Assembly: GCA_022508535.1 (NCBI GenBank)
Contig: JAFLUZ010000001.1
Span: 150,215 to 214,214, forward strand
From: Erysipelotrichales bacterium
GTDB lineage: Bacteria > Bacillota_I > Bacilli_A > RFN20 > CAG-826
DNA length: 64,000 nt
Reading direction: 5' to 3'
Position numbers and translations under genes: made by a program. Positions 1 to 7,794 of the stretch are shown piece after piece. The notes beneath the pieces were generated by a model. It saw only the letters and a program-made list of their open reading frames with translations, was not told where the DNA came from and ran no database searches. Within the stretch, counting starts at the first letter, position 1. Every line of letters begins with the position of its first letter.

Positions 1-311
1 GCAGAAGGCGCAGATATGTTAGTGACGGATGTCGCTATTGAATTAGGTATTCCTTATATTGCTGTTCTTCCTTGCGGACTAGAAAAATATAAAAAAAGTT
101 TTAGCGATAAAAAAGCACTCAGCAAATTAGATGAGTATATAAAAAAGTCTTTAGACACTATTATTGTCGATGATATAGAGTTGATAATCAACCTGGTCAA
201 ACAATGGATGATTATCGATATATGCAAGTTGGCATTTATATAGTAAAAGCTAAAGCAACAAATTTGAAAGAAATAGAAAGTATTAGAGTTACTAGATTCC
301 ATAGAAATTAA
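1..311 (+). pseudogene. SLOG/nucleotide-binding-type protein, 3' part, frameshifted
   Basis: The reading frame is open from base 1 (AEGADMLVTDVAIELG, then VLPCGLEKYKKSF) and matches the pattern of SLOG-like (Rossmann nucleotide-binding) proteins of bacterial signalling and defence loci, in which an acidic GAD..V...A.ELGIP segment is followed by a YxxxF segment. The frame stops at 241-243. The expected continuation (QPGQTMDDYRYMQVGIYIV) lies in another frame from about 174 and ends at 309-311, so a frameshift sits between 171 and 204. The C-terminus is short and the start lies outside the window. I read this as a decayed gene. The family call rests on motif memory, so it is moderate. Confidence 0.5.
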
Positions 312-564
312 ATGTAATATTATAAAAAACTAATAATTTATGATTTAGACTATAACTTATTATATTGGGTGAACTAATTTAGTGTTTTTATTATTTATGA
401 TGCAAATGAAAATAACCATTTTGGAAATTGGAGGCGCTTTTTATTAAAATATTCTTCGGTGCCATGTATTGCTAAAAAAATAACTTTTGTTCTAGTTGCA
501 AGAAATGTTTCACTTATTATGTAATATAACGCATTTTCGGATTAAAGTAGTGCATTGATTTTAT
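312..564. other. Intergenic, no confident gene
   Basis: AT-rich spacer between the SLOG-type remnant and the convergent TIR gene. One open stretch without a start codon (about 381-522, containing DANENNHFGNWRRFLLKY) could be a leftover of an older gene, but nothing about it is recognisable. No clear intrinsic terminator was found. Confidence 0.4.
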
Positions 565-1539
565 TTATTCTATAAATTGCTGAGGAATAATTTTGCCGTT
601 TTCGCGATATTCTTCGATTTGATTTTCTATTCTATCAATAATATTTTCTGATAGTTTAATAAAAATGGATTTTTCAACACCTCTAGTAATTTCTGTTTTA
701 ATACGAAAATATCCATCCGTAGGTCTATCTTTATATTCGTATATGGTTACATTTGCGAAATTTCCAAAAACCCAAAAAGATTCGTTGGATTTTTCGAGAC
801 GTAAATATCTTCTTGCTTCAGTTGTGTGTGCAAAATATATTTTTTTTAAAAGATTTTTGGCATTGGCTGCATCTAAAAATATATAGTTATATACTATCTT
901 GCTCAAAAGATTTTTTTCAACAGTATCAAATAATGCACCACCAGGAGTATCTTCATTAAGTGTATGGCTTAAAATGGTTACGGATTTTAAGCATTCATTA
1001 TTGCCACTTTCGTATTCAGATAATTGTGATGGAGAAAAAAATACAGTGTTTTTCCATCCAGCCTTTTCCAATGAAGATTCTAAGAATTTTACTTGTCTTT
1101 CGCTACCATTTTTTAAGACATCTTCTTGATTTTTGTTTATAATGTATTCATACATTTTAGTGAAATCATTGATTGAGACATTTTCACATAATTGTAAAGC
1201 ATCCGGAAGTCTCATATAATCAATTGATTTTGTTGCTGTAATAATGTTATGATAAAAATTACTTTTATCTGTTAATTGGTAATGAAAAAATAAACGCCAC
1301 TCGTAATTCACCCAATTTGAAGAAAAATATTCATGATTTGATGCTACGATAATCATATTTCTACTAGATTTTATTGCTTCTTCAATTGCGTTAGCATATT
1401 TTGCTTCACCAATATCTTTAAGAGAGCGTTCTGCTAAAAAAACGCAAAGATTTTTATTAATGTTTTTTAGTTCATTATATATACGACGAGCATATTCAAT
1501 ATCTTCGCTTTTATAGGAAATAAAAACATCATATGTCAT
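565..1539 (-). CDS. TIR domain protein with C-terminal accessory domain
   Basis: A 324-residue protein. Residues 1-135 form a bacterial TIR domain: the opening strand YDVFISYKSED, a BB-loop-like stretch around 36-50, a hydrophobic strand MIIVAS at 62-67, and NWVNYEW with Glu80 at the place of the NAD-cleaving glutamate. TIR domains of this kind hydrolyse or cyclise NAD, or join ADP-ribose to other molecules. Residues 180-310 form a second domain (VTILSHTLNED, NLLSKIVYNYIFLD, ESFWVFG) that recurs in the other TIR protein of this island. The start overlaps the stop of the upstream HisC-like gene by 4 bp (ATGA), so the two are translationally coupled. Catalytic activity is inferred from the motif only. 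Confidence 0.88.
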   Translation of the reverse strand: MTYDVFISYKSEDIEYARRIYNELKNINKNLCVFLAERSLKDIGEAKYANAIEEAIKSSRNMIIVASNHEYFSSNWVNYEWRLFFHYQLTDKSNFYHNIITATKSIDYMRLPDALQLCENVSINDFTKMYEYIINKNQEDVLKNGSERQVKFLESSLEKAGWKNTVFFSPSQLSEYESGNNECLKSVTILSHTLNEDTPGGALFDTVEKNLLSKIVYNYIFLDAANAKNLLKKIYFAHTTEARRYLRLEKSNESFWVFGNFANVTIYEYKDRPTDGYFRIKTEITRGVEKSIFIKLSENIIDRIENQIEEYRENGKIIPQQFIE

Positions 1540-2573
1540 ACTTTATAATTCTCCTTTTCTATTTGAATTAAAAACTTTTCTATTTGATTTATTGCTTCTT
1601 TTGTACCTATTGTAATTCTAACATAACCATCCCAACCGAAATAACTTGCGTCAAAAAGAAGAATATCAAACTTTTCTCTTGCATAGCAAATGAAATTTGC
1701 AATAGGATATGGAGGATGAATCAATATAAAATTTGTATGCGATTTCAAGAAATCTATTCTATGCTTTACCAATATTTTTTCTAATAGCTTACGATTCATA
1801 ACAGTATTTTTTCTAGTTATCTCTAATAGATTTTCCTCAAACAGTACTGTTTTAATTGCTGAAACATTTACGATATTTTCTTTATATAATAATGCATTGT
1901 TTATTTGCGCGATCCATCTAAGAAATTGGCGATTTTTAGTAATTATATACCCACAACGTAATCCTGCTAATCCAAATGCTTTTGAAAAAGTTCTCCCAAT
2001 GATTATATTTTCATTTAATAGTCTCTCCTCTAGTTTATATTTTTTCTCGTCAATATATTCAATATAGGCCTCATCGACAAATACTAAAAAATTATTTTTT
2101 TTAGCAAGTTTAAGTAACTTGTTAATTGAACCATTCATTATAGAACCTGTTGGGTTGTGCGGATTACAAATATAGCAAAGTGAAATAGATCCATTATTTT
2201 GTATATGTTTTTCAATATCTATGCACAATGACTTAATATTAATCCTATTATCCGATAAACCAAATTGAACTATGTTATTGTTTAATGCAATGCAACATTC
2301 ATTAATTGTATCATATGTTTTTTCGGTTGTTACTATAGTCCCTTTTAAAAATAAAGAACAATATAATGTGGTAAAAAAAATTGCTTCGTCTAGGCCATTA
2401 AAAACCGCAATGTTTTCACGGCATATATTATAATATTTTGCAATTAAATTAGCGGTTTTATCACATAGCTTTCCAGAGTACTGATGAGATTTATTTAAAC
2501 TACTTTCCAAATTATGTTTAAGACTTTTATGTTTTAGCAAATTATTCTCATTCAAGTGTAATCGGTAAGACAT
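1536..2573 (-). CDS. HisC-like PLP-dependent aminotransferase
   Basis: A 345-residue fold-type I PLP enzyme most like histidinol-phosphate aminotransferase / threonine-phosphate decarboxylase. Visible motifs are NPHNPTG (137-143), VDEAYIEY (166-173), the PLP lysine in RTFSKAFGLAGLRCGY (Lys198, Arg206) and a C-terminal GYVRITIGT with the substrate-carboxylate arginine. No his biosynthesis genes are nearby. Instead the gene overlaps a TIR gene by 4 bp, which points to an accessory role such as making or modifying an amine or amino-acid moiety. That role is inference. It has a strong RBS (AAGGAG, 6 nt) and a good promoter upstream. Confidence 0.85.
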   Translation of the reverse strand: MSYRLHLNENNLLKHKSLKHNLESSLNKSHQYSGKLCDKTANLIAKYYNICRENIAVFNGLDEAIFFTTLYCSLFLKGTIVTTEKTYDTINECCIALNNNIVQFGLSDNRINIKSLCIDIEKHIQNNGSISLCYICNPHNPTGSIMNGSINKLLKLAKKNNFLVFVDEAYIEYIDEKKYKLEERLLNENIIIGRTFSKAFGLAGLRCGYIITKNRQFLRWIAQINNALLYKENIVNVSAIKTVLFEENLLEITRKNTVMNRKLLEKILVKHRIDFLKSHTNFILIHPPYPIANFICYAREKFDILLFDASYFGWDGYVRITIGTKEAINQIEKFLIQIEKENYKV

Positions 2574-2607
2574 TTTTAACTCCTTAAATAATGTAATCTA
2601 TAATCAA

Positions 2608-2636
2608 ATTATATATTTTTTATTATGTTTACGCAA
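2608..2636 (-). promoter_or_regulatory. Promoter of the aminotransferase-TIR operon
   Basis: On the minus strand TTGCGT (2636-2631) and a perfect TATAAT (2613-2608) are separated by 17 bp. The site lies 35 bp upstream of the aminotransferase start and is divergent from the kinase-fusion gene. Confidence 0.6.
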
Positions 2637-2675
2637 GAATTGTAAATTATTGGTGTGATATTGCTATTTTATTAT

Positions 2676-2684
2676 TGGTATGCT
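2676..2684 (+). promoter_or_regulatory. Possible extended -10 promoter for the plus-strand TIR operon
   Basis: TGG immediately before TATGCT (2679-2684) makes an extended -10 element. No convincing -35 is present. The element lies 26 bp before the start at 2711, which also has a GGAGGT RBS. Together with the minus-strand promoter it makes the short 2574-2710 gap a divergent control region. Confidence 0.35.
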
Positions 2685-2710
2685 AAATTAACAAAATGTG
2701 GAGGTAATAT

Positions 2711-3811
2711 ATGAAAAATTTGTTTTTACTTGATGGACTTGCTGGAACTGGAAAATCAGATTGTATTGAATATATTAATAGTAAAACGAAAAACTTTAAG
2801 GCAGTTATTATTAAAAAATTTACAACCAGACCGCAAAGAACAAAAGAAGCTGATGGAAACCTTAGAAGTGATTTGGAATTTGTTACGCCTGACGAATTTA
2901 ATTTAAAAAAACAAGAGCTTAAGGAAAAGTTCATTGAGTATTCATATAGTGAATATGATTACGGATTTTCTTTGAGAGAAGTAGAAGAACATTTGTTAGA
3001 TTGCAAAAATGTGTTTATCATAATTCGTGACATAAAAACTATTAAAAAGATTATTGAATTATATACAGGTATATATAATGTTGTTCCAGTTTTTATCTTT
3101 ACTGATACACATCTTGTTGTAGAACGTTTAAAAACTGAAGGATATACTAATGAAGAAATAGACTTTCGTTTGAGACGCAACCAACTTGTTTGGGAAGATT
3201 ACGCAACACAAAGTGTTCATATTTATAAACACACCATAATAAATAATTCTAACAAAACTGATTTTCATAGACTTATAACACAATTATTAGATATATATAA
3301 TGTTAAACAGCAAGGAACAATACAATTTCATAACGGCTTAACAATTAAACTTGGTAATAGCATATCAGGACACACTAATGAAATTAATACTTTTTTAAAG
3401 AATTATAAATATGAAAAAAATATTTTTTTAATGATTAAATATAGGCAGAACAATAAAATTGTTCGAGCGGCAATAAAAGATTGGGTACAAGAAAAAGAGT
3501 TCAACTGTATTATTGCAGATAAACACGATCTGACCCATGATGTCTATAATCCAATTGCATTATCTTATGCTTGTAAATATGGTATAGTTGTTTTTGATGA
3601 TGCCGAGGATGAAAATGCTTATAGCCCTAATGTTGCATATGAGTTAGGGAGTATGCAATCACAATTTAAAAAATGTTTAATAGTTAAACATAAATCTTTA
3701 ATAGGAAAAAATTTTTTTGATATTCTCAAAGATAATGTAAACACTTATTCGACTCCTGATGAACTGGAACCTATTATTAAACAATGGATTGATGAAATTA
3801 AAAAAGACTAA
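2711..3811 (+). CDS. Guanylate-kinase-like domain fused to a TIR-like/NDT-like domain
   Basis: A 366-residue two-domain protein. Residues 1-190 look like a guanylate-kinase-type P-loop kinase: GLAGTGKS (9-16), FTTRPQR (matching the T[TS]RxxR GMP-binding segment), an FIEYSYSEYDYGFS segment like the EhaxvfGxxYGt part, and a FRLRRNQ lid arginine motif. Residues 230-366 form a Rossmann-like domain with VRAAIKDWV, FNCIIADKHD, GIVVFDDAED and SPNVAYELGSM. That last pattern is typical of TIR-like / nucleoside-2-deoxyribosyltransferase-like nucleotide-binding domains. The fusion joins nucleotide phosphorylation to a nucleotide- or NAD-handling domain. It stands first in a plus-strand operon with a TIR protein and a PLP-fold protein. 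Function is unknown. Confidence 0.7.
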   Translation: MKNLFLLDGLAGTGKSDCIEYINSKTKNFKAVIIKKFTTRPQRTKEADGNLRSDLEFVTPDEFNLKKQELKEKFIEYSYSEYDYGFSLREVEEHLLDCKNVFIIIRDIKTIKKIIELYTGIYNVVPVFIFTDTHLVVERLKTEGYTNEEIDFRLRRNQLVWEDYATQSVHIYKHTIINNSNKTDFHRLITQLLDIYNVKQQGTIQFHNGLTIKLGNSISGHTNEINTFLKNYKYEKNIFLMIKYRQNNKIVRAAIKDWVQEKEFNCIIADKHDLTHDVYNPIALSYACKYGIVVFDDAEDENAYSPNVAYELGSMQSQFKKCLIVKHKSLIGKNFFDILKDNVNTYSTPDELEPIIKQWIDEIKKD

Positions 3812-3846
3812 AATTAATTATTTTACTTGTTATGAGGGTATTATGT

Positions 3847-4908
3847 ATGGATAATTATGAAGTATTTATATGTTATAGAGGTGAATCGCAAGAAACCGTT
3901 AGCATTGGTGGACAAATTCATACTCTTTTAACTTATTCTAAAAGTACAAAGTGTTTTTTCGCTCCTTATTCAATAAAAAAAGGAGAAGATTTTAAAAAAA
4001 TAATTCCAAGCGTTATGGAAAATATTAAAGTGATTGTTTTACTATTATCAAATAATTTTTTTCGTTCTTGCTCAAAAGAAGATGATATTGTGTATTATGA
4101 ACTTAAAGAAGCTTTAAAAAATGAAAAATCCAAATTTTTGCCAGTGATTTTTGATAAATTTAATTATAATAATGAGTCTTTAGAATTGTTTACAGAAAAA
4201 GAAATAGATCGCTTTAAGCATATCAATGCGTTAGAATATCATACACCATATTCTTTCGACTTTGAAAAATTGATAAATACAATTTGCTTATTAAAGGGAG
4301 ATTATGTGGATACTGATGAAATAAATAGAATGCTTATGAAGGTAATTAATCGAACATTAGGCGAAAGTTCGGATATAAAGCTTGCTAAGCACACATTTAT
4401 GGTACACAAAACAAACCCTTCTGCACAAGAATCGCGATTGGTAAGTGGAGACACATTTCAAATAATGACTAATTCATTAACTTATGATTTGGATGCTGAT
4501 AGTATTCGTATGATTGCTAATAGCATATCAATAGGTGTGAAATATTACTATTATATTGAGAAAAACAAAATAACATATAATTTTCTAGGAAAGTTTATAA
4601 AAGGGCTTTGTTATAGTATGGCATCAAGTTATTCTTATGAACATAAAATTAAAATTTTATGTGAAAACCTTCATATTTATTGGCTTCCAGAAAACACTTA
4701 TCCTTATAGTTTTACACTAATTAATAGGCCACAGTCGTATGATATTGATCATTGTAGTTTTTATTTTATAAAAAAAGAGAAAGAGTACCAATTATATGAA
4801 GTTTTATTAGACAAAGCACAGGATTTAGTGGATGATCTCCGTTATATATTCTCTCAATTTAGGCAAAATATGCCTCGAGTGGATTTGTTAGAATATTTGG
4901 TAAAATAA
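3847..4908 (+). CDS. TIR domain protein with the same C-terminal accessory domain
   Basis: A 353-residue protein. The start at 3847 is chosen because GAGGG (3834-3838) is 8 nt upstream; an in-frame ATG at 3832 overlaps that RBS and is rejected. Residues 1-125 form a TIR domain (NYEVFICYRGE, CFFAPYSIKKGEDF as BB loop, VIVLLLSNNF, DDIVYYELKEAL with Glu85 as candidate catalytic glutamate, then FLPVIFD). Residues 190-330 match the C-terminal part of the other TIR protein: FQIMTNSLTYDL, ANSISIGVKYYYYIE, LHIYWLPEN. It follows the kinase fusion by 35 bp and precedes the PLP-fold gene by 2 bp. Confidence 0.87.
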   Translation: MDNYEVFICYRGESQETVSIGGQIHTLLTYSKSTKCFFAPYSIKKGEDFKKIIPSVMENIKVIVLLLSNNFFRSCSKEDDIVYYELKEALKNEKSKFLPVIFDKFNYNNESLELFTEKEIDRFKHINALEYHTPYSFDFEKLINTICLLKGDYVDTDEINRMLMKVINRTLGESSDIKLAKHTFMVHKTNPSAQESRLVSGDTFQIMTNSLTYDLDADSIRMIANSISIGVKYYYYIEKNKITYNFLGKFIKGLCYSMASSYSYEHKIKILCENLHIYWLPENTYPYSFTLINRPQSYDIDHCSFYFIKKEKEYQLYEVLLDKAQDLVDDLRYIFSQFRQNMPRVDLLEYLVK

Positions 4909-4910
4909 AT

Positions 4911-5891
4911 ATGAAAAATATATGTAGAATAAAAACAAAAACAATAAGGCAGAAAATAGCTTTATATAATACTTATGCAGAAATATGTGCACCTATAAAA
5001 TCAATTAAACATTCTGAACTAATTGATTTAATCGATTGTACACATTATTTGGTAGACACAACCGATCAATTAATTTTGTTGTTATCAAAAAAAATCAATA
5101 TAAAAGATTGTTATTTTGGATCATTTAAATCTGTTTTTGATTTGAAAAATGCAATTGAAAAAGGGATAACCAAATTCGTTGTTGCTTCGGATTATGAAAT
5201 GTCTATGATACTTTCAAACGCAAGCCAAATTGATGAAATATTATTGGTAATAAACATTTCCGAAATTATAGGAGAAGGATGTATATCACGCTCTGGTTTC
5301 AATTTGGATGAAATTGACTATGCCATCAAACATATTTATAATAAATGCTGTAATATAGGTATTTCCTTCCATATACAATCACCATATAAATCATTTAAAA
5401 ACTATTATTTGATATTGAAGAATATTTTACCGATTTGCAAGAAATATAATTTAAAAACAATTAACCTTGGAGGTATTACCATTGAACATTTAGAACAACT
5501 TTGCGAAAATTTGCTGGAATTAAAAACATTTCATTTAATTGTTGAACCAGGAAATTCATTATTTAGCGATGCAATGACTATAGAAACTTTTGTTACATAT
5601 GTTGACTTAAATAAAAAAATAATAATTTTGAATATTGGAATATACAATGGGCTATTAGATTGTGTGATATTAAAAAATACTATTGATATCTATTCGCGAA
5701 AATCGGGTAATTTGTTAGAATTCAAAGTGTATGGACCATCATCAGATAATTTGGATTTTTTGGGAGTATATAAATTTTCAGATTCGATTAAACCAGGTGA
5801 TTATGTTATTATAAAAAATTGTGGAATATACGCCTTGTTTTTAGAAACAAAATTTTATCCATGCGTGCCTTTAAAAATAATTTTAGAGTGA
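4911..5891 (+). CDS. Fold-type III PLP protein (ornithine/diaminopimelate decarboxylase-like), short N-terminus
   Basis: A 326-residue protein. Its C-terminal half has the decarboxylase signature: FHLIVEPGNSLF (compare the EPGR segment), KVYGPSSDNLDFLG (compare GPTCDSxD) and KPGDYVIIKNCGIYA (compare GDxLxFxxxGAY). The N-terminal PLP-lysine segment is diverged but probably present as APIKSIKHSELIDLI (Lys30), followed by the barrel motif FDLKNAIEKGI. At 326 residues it is about 60-90 shorter than typical ornithine or diaminopimelate decarboxylases. The EPGR arginine is replaced by Asn and the CDS cysteine by Ser, so activity is uncertain. The 2-bp gap from the TIR gene implies coupled expression. 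Confidence 0.7.
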   Translation: MKNICRIKTKTIRQKIALYNTYAEICAPIKSIKHSELIDLIDCTHYLVDTTDQLILLLSKKINIKDCYFGSFKSVFDLKNAIEKGITKFVVASDYEMSMILSNASQIDEILLVINISEIIGEGCISRSGFNLDEIDYAIKHIYNKCCNIGISFHIQSPYKSFKNYYLILKNILPICKKYNLKTINLGGITIEHLEQLCENLLELKTFHLIVEPGNSLFSDAMTIETFVTYVDLNKKIIILNIGIYNGLLDCVILKNTIDIYSRKSGNLLEFKVYGPSSDNLDFLGVYKFSDSIKPGDYVIIKNCGIYALFLETKFYPCVPLKIILE

Positions 5892-6033
5892 TTTTGAGTG
5901 CTATATCATCATTGTAGAATATTGATTATATTTTTATATTGTTTTTAGCAAACAAATGTTTTTTATAGTTAATTAGTGAAACTAATTGAAGTGAAGCAAA
6001 CTGCTAATATAATACTTCATGGTCGTTAAAAAA

Positions 6034-6064
6034 TCTCCGTCCTTCTAACAATGAAAGACGGAGA
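6034..6064 (-). terminator. Intrinsic terminator, minus strand
   Basis: Perfect 8-bp arms TCTCCGTC (6034-6041) and GACGGAGA (6057-6064) are followed on the minus strand by six T. It lies just beyond the end of the insertion sequence, so it was probably the original terminator of tRNA-Ser(GGA) before the element landed between them. Confidence 0.65.
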
Positions 6065-6143
6065 ATCAACTCAAGAAAAAAGGGGTTCGCATAAATCCTG
6101 AACTTGTTCCATTTATTTGGACTAGGGGTTGGAAACCCTACTA

Positions 6144-7101
6144 TTATTTAACATCATTTAAATACGCTTGTCTAATATTTGTTGGAGAATCACCATATTT
6201 AACAACGATTCGTTCTTCATTGTAATACTTAATGTACTTATCTATTTCACGCTTTAATTGATCAAGAGATTCATATTTGAATTCATTGTCATAAAATATT
6301 TCAGTCTTTAATCTACCAAAGAAATTTTCGGTTGGAGAATTATCTAAACAATTTCCTTTTCTAGACATTGATTGAATTATTCCATGCTCTTTTAAAAGAT
6401 TTTGGTATGCCTTCATTTGATACTGATAACCTTGATCACTATGAAGTATTGTTCCTTTAAATGATTCGCCATGTTTATCAAACATCATCTTCATCATTCT
6501 TCTGATTTGGGAATAGTTTGGATGTTCTGATATGTCATAACCTAGTATCTCTCTTGTATGAAAATCAATGATTGGAGATAAGTATAATTTACCAGCTGCT
6601 ATTTGGAATTGAGTAACATCTGTCCCTAATATTTGATATGGTCTATTAGTTTCAAAATGTCTCTCATATCGATAAATACGTTTCTCTCTATCAAGTTTCT
6701 TAGTAAGTAGATGATTACGACAAATTTTACCGATTTGTCCTTTATAAGAATGATAACCTCGTTTACGATGAGAAGCTGATAAACCTCTCTCTCTTGCATA
6801 ATGCGATAAACTTTTTTGTTATTAATAACAATTTCCTAGTCTTTTTAATTCTTGTACAATTCGAGATCTACCATATTTTTTATGATTCTTATTAAAGATT
6901 TCCTCAATTAAATTGCCAATTTCTTTGTCTTTATCTTTTTTATAATTTAGATGTTTAATCGCATAGAAATATGTAGATTTGCTTAAATCAGCAATTTCGA
7001 GAAGTAGTTGAAGTGGATATTTTCCCCTAAGTTCCCAAACTACCCGAACTTTTTCTTGGATAGTTTGCTTCTCGCTAGAATTAGGGAATACGATTTTTTT
7101 A
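6144..7101 (-). pseudogene. IS3 OrfB transposase (DDE), two frameshifts
   Basis: The C-terminal part is intact and carries the DDE catalytic residues: GTDVTQF (first Asp), LHSDQGYQYQ (second Asp) and NSPTENFFGRLKTE (Glu). Upstream, GLSASHRKRGYHSYKGQIGKI is the usual HTH_21-type linker. The frame is broken in a CT-repeat near 6788-6797 and again near 6823-6840 (stop TAA at 6823-6825 after RIVQELKRLG). The N-terminal part (VRVVWELRGKYP, LSKSTYFYAIKHL) lies in the frame reached by a -1 slip from OrfA. Confidence 0.85.
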
Positions 7102-7540
7102 GGTATTCATTCTCTGCTTTTATTCGTTCTAAATCTTCCAAAAGTTTCTTGTGTTCTTTTTCTAATATTTTATCATTATGATGTTTATATGCTTCTCGGG
7201 AATATGTGTCAGTAATCGCATCTTCCCCACCTTTTCTATATTTCTCCATCCAATCACTAATGATTTTTGGATCTGTAAGCATTAATTCGATGGCTTTTTG
7301 ATAATATGATTTTTTATTTGCAATAATATCATGTATCGCTTCTAGTTTCATTTGACGAGAATATTTTCGTCTTTTTACATCTACTTTAAATGCCTTGTCT
7401 CCCCATTTTCGATACAAAGAACAAAAATATTTTAAAGCTTAACGGTTAAGCCCATAATTCTGCTCAATTTCAAAAATTGTCACTCCTTCATCTAAATGAA
7501 GATGAACACATTTTAACTTTTCTTCTAGAGTTGTTTTCAT
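7040..7540 (-). pseudogene. IS3 OrfA (HTH), in-frame stop
   Basis: The natural start is at 7540 (KTTLEEKLKCVHLHLDEG), opening a helix-turn-helix IS150-type OrfA. A TAA at codon 34 (7439-7441) interrupts it; a restart at 7417 would give the remaining 125 residues (RKYSRQMKLEAIHDI, second HTH, then a leucine-rich coiled coil KEHKKLLEDLERIKAENEYL). OrfA normally binds the terminal repeats and fuses to OrfB by frameshifting. Confidence 0.8.
7095..7101 (-). other. Slippery heptamer for OrfAB -1 frameshift
   Basis: Seven A on the minus strand (within CTAAAAAAATCG). A -1 slip here leads from the leucine-zipper end of OrfA directly into IVFPNSSEKQ of OrfB, the normal way IS3 elements make the OrfAB transposase. 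Confidence 0.6.
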
Positions 7541-7606
7541 AATAAAAGCTCCCTTCTTATTGTACCAATTTTTTGGTCCAAATTAAGGGAGCAGTTTCAT
7601 CCCTAA

Positions 7607-7697
7607 TGGCGGAGAAAGAGGGATTCGAACCCTCGCACCCTGTTACAAGTCTACTAGCTTTCCAAGCCAGCCCCTTCAGCCACTTGGGTATTTCTCC
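7607..7697 (-). tRNA. tRNA-Ser(GGA)
   Basis: A 91-nt type II tRNA with long variable arm: GGAGAAATACCC acceptor start, anticodon loop CTTGGAAAG with GGA, T-arm GGGTTCGAATCCC, discriminator G and an encoded CCA at 7609-7607. It marks the border of the accessory island. Confidence 0.95.
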
Positions 7698-7794
7698 AAC
7701 GCAAGTAATTATAACAAAATTATTTAATAATGTCATTATGTTTTTGCAATTATGACTTATTTAAGTCATAATATTAATGCAATAGGTGATGTGG

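Larger units (their letters stand above)
6099..7599 (-). mobile_element. IS3-family (IS150-like) insertion sequence, decayed
   Basis: A 1501-bp element with related ends: TGAACTTGTTCC at 6099 and, on the other strand, TGAAACTGCTCC ending at 7599. Both continue into a shared ATTTGGAC and a TTGG block. A direct repeat TCC flanks it (6096-6098 and 7600-7602), consistent with a 3-bp IS3-type target duplication. It carries orfA and orfB on the minus strand with a slippery A7 between them. Both ORFs are damaged, so the copy should be immobile on its own. It sits 4 bp from the CCA end of a tRNA-Ser gene. Confidence 0.88.

Noticed and set aside
3832..3846. Upstream ATG for the second TIR gene
   Set aside because: It lies on top of the GAGGG RBS that serves ATG 3847.
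7607..7697. Integrase attachment site at tRNA-Ser(GGA)
   Set aside because: No integrase gene and no second copy of the tRNA 3' end were found in the window, so a tRNA-integrated island cannot be claimed.
7573..7755. Plus-strand ORF containing MAEKEGFEPSHP
   Set aside because: It is the antisense translation of tRNA-Ser(GGA), a common annotation artefact.
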